Shown piece after piece: positions 15,858 to 15,987 of a DNA stretch of 15,987 bases. The stretch is from assembly GCA_022563055.1 (NCBI GenBank), contig JADFOB010000001.1, forward strand, positions 1-15,987. Reading direction: 5' to 3'. Within the stretch, counting starts at the first letter, position 1. Each line of letters begins with the position of its first letter. Under the pieces are notes generated by a model. The model was not told the DNA's origin. It did no database searches and saw only the letters and a program-made list of their open reading frames with translations. A program made the translations under genes and the position numbers. Origin of the DNA: Planctomycetota bacterium (GTDB lineage Bacteria > Planctomycetota > Phycisphaerae > UBA1845).

Positions 15858-15987
15858 ATGGATGCGCCACGCAATCAGAGCCCCGAGCGTCAGCGAGCGG
15901 GTTGTCTGCTGCGACGCGGGTTCTGGGGCGCGACGCCGGCACCGGTGAAACCCCGCGCTTACGCGGCGAAACCCCGCGCTTGCGCGG
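15858..15987 (+). CDS. Possible gene start running through repeat DNA, cut by window end
   Basis: ATG 15858 follows a strong ribosome site GGAAGGGG (15843-15850) by 7 nt, and the frame stays open for 43 codons to the window end. The product (MDAPRNQSPERQRAGCLLRR...) translates the dispersed repeat at 15878-15904 and then a 21-bp tandem repeat giving KPRAYAAKPRACA. No family is recognisable. It may be a real gene invaded by repeats near its start, or a chance frame. Confidence 0.3.
   Translation, partial: MDAPRNQSPERQRAGCLLRRGFWGATPAPVKPRAYAAKPRACA
15878..15904 (-). repeat. Dispersed repeat of the 'NPLADARGSD' type
   Basis: This GAGCCCCGAGCGTCAGCG-type sequence reads on the minus strand as NPLADARGSD, a peptide I recall as a frequent false-ORF product in planctomycete genomes. 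It is related to the left arm at 1521-1540 (both begin GAGCCCC(A/G)AGCG and end in GGGTTG). Confidence 0.6.
15947..15987 (+). repeat. 21-bp tandem repeat at window end
   Basis: GAAACCCCGCGCTT occurs at 15947-15960 and again at 15968-15981, a period of 21 bp; the sequence ends within the second unit, so copy number is unknown. A multiple of three keeps the reading frame from 15858 open. Confidence 0.75.

Overview
This GC-rich window reads as planctomycete DNA (phylum Planctomycetota; class not resolvable by eye). Two things point there. One is the gene set: a MoxR ATPase followed by a DUF58 protein, two membrane-anchored vWA proteins, a giant coiled-coil membrane protein, a small exported protein and an exported alpha-toroid protein. 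The other is the set of dispersed repeats in the gaps, whose accidental translations (SPKRKRG on one strand, NPLADARGSD on the other, and heptamer-derived peptides such as NPQSSILN or IPHSAF) I recall from planctomycete protein predictions. No rRNA, tRNA, CRISPR array or transposase gene was seen.

Layout. At 1-355 there are acetyltransferase remains in two frames that meet near a GATC at 117-120. A polysaccharide deacetylase of the exosortase/EPS type lies on the minus strand (313-1308). A gap of about 630 bp (1309-1942) holds hairpins and a paired inverted repeat but no convincing gene. A LOG-family gene follows on the plus strand (1943-2986). From 3061 to 15755 seven plus-strand genes run in series: moxR, DUF58, BatA-like vWA, second vWA, DUF4175-like coiled-coil protein, small exported protein, alpha-toroid protein. 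The last 230 bp carry a possible gene start that runs straight into repeat DNA and leaves the window.

How the genes may work together. MoxR ATPases act with vWA (MIDAS) proteins as chaperone-like systems. Here one MoxR is beside three DxSxS proteins: a soluble DUF58 protein and two membrane proteins that also carry a glutamine-amidotransferase-like fold without an obvious catalytic Cys. The last three genes are tightly packed with envelope-located products. I infer one envelope-associated MoxR-vWA machine whose periplasmic part includes the coiled-coil protein and the toroid. Its substrate is unknown.

The most unusual signals are the repeats between and inside these genes. Two gaps hold paired palindromes with nearly equal spacers (39 and 40 nt) and compensatory base changes. 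Three junctions hold tandem heptamers facing an inverted heptamer arm. In the last two operon genes those heptamer elements lie inside the reading frame and encode the signal peptide, one arm giving polar or basic residues and the other the hydrophobic core.
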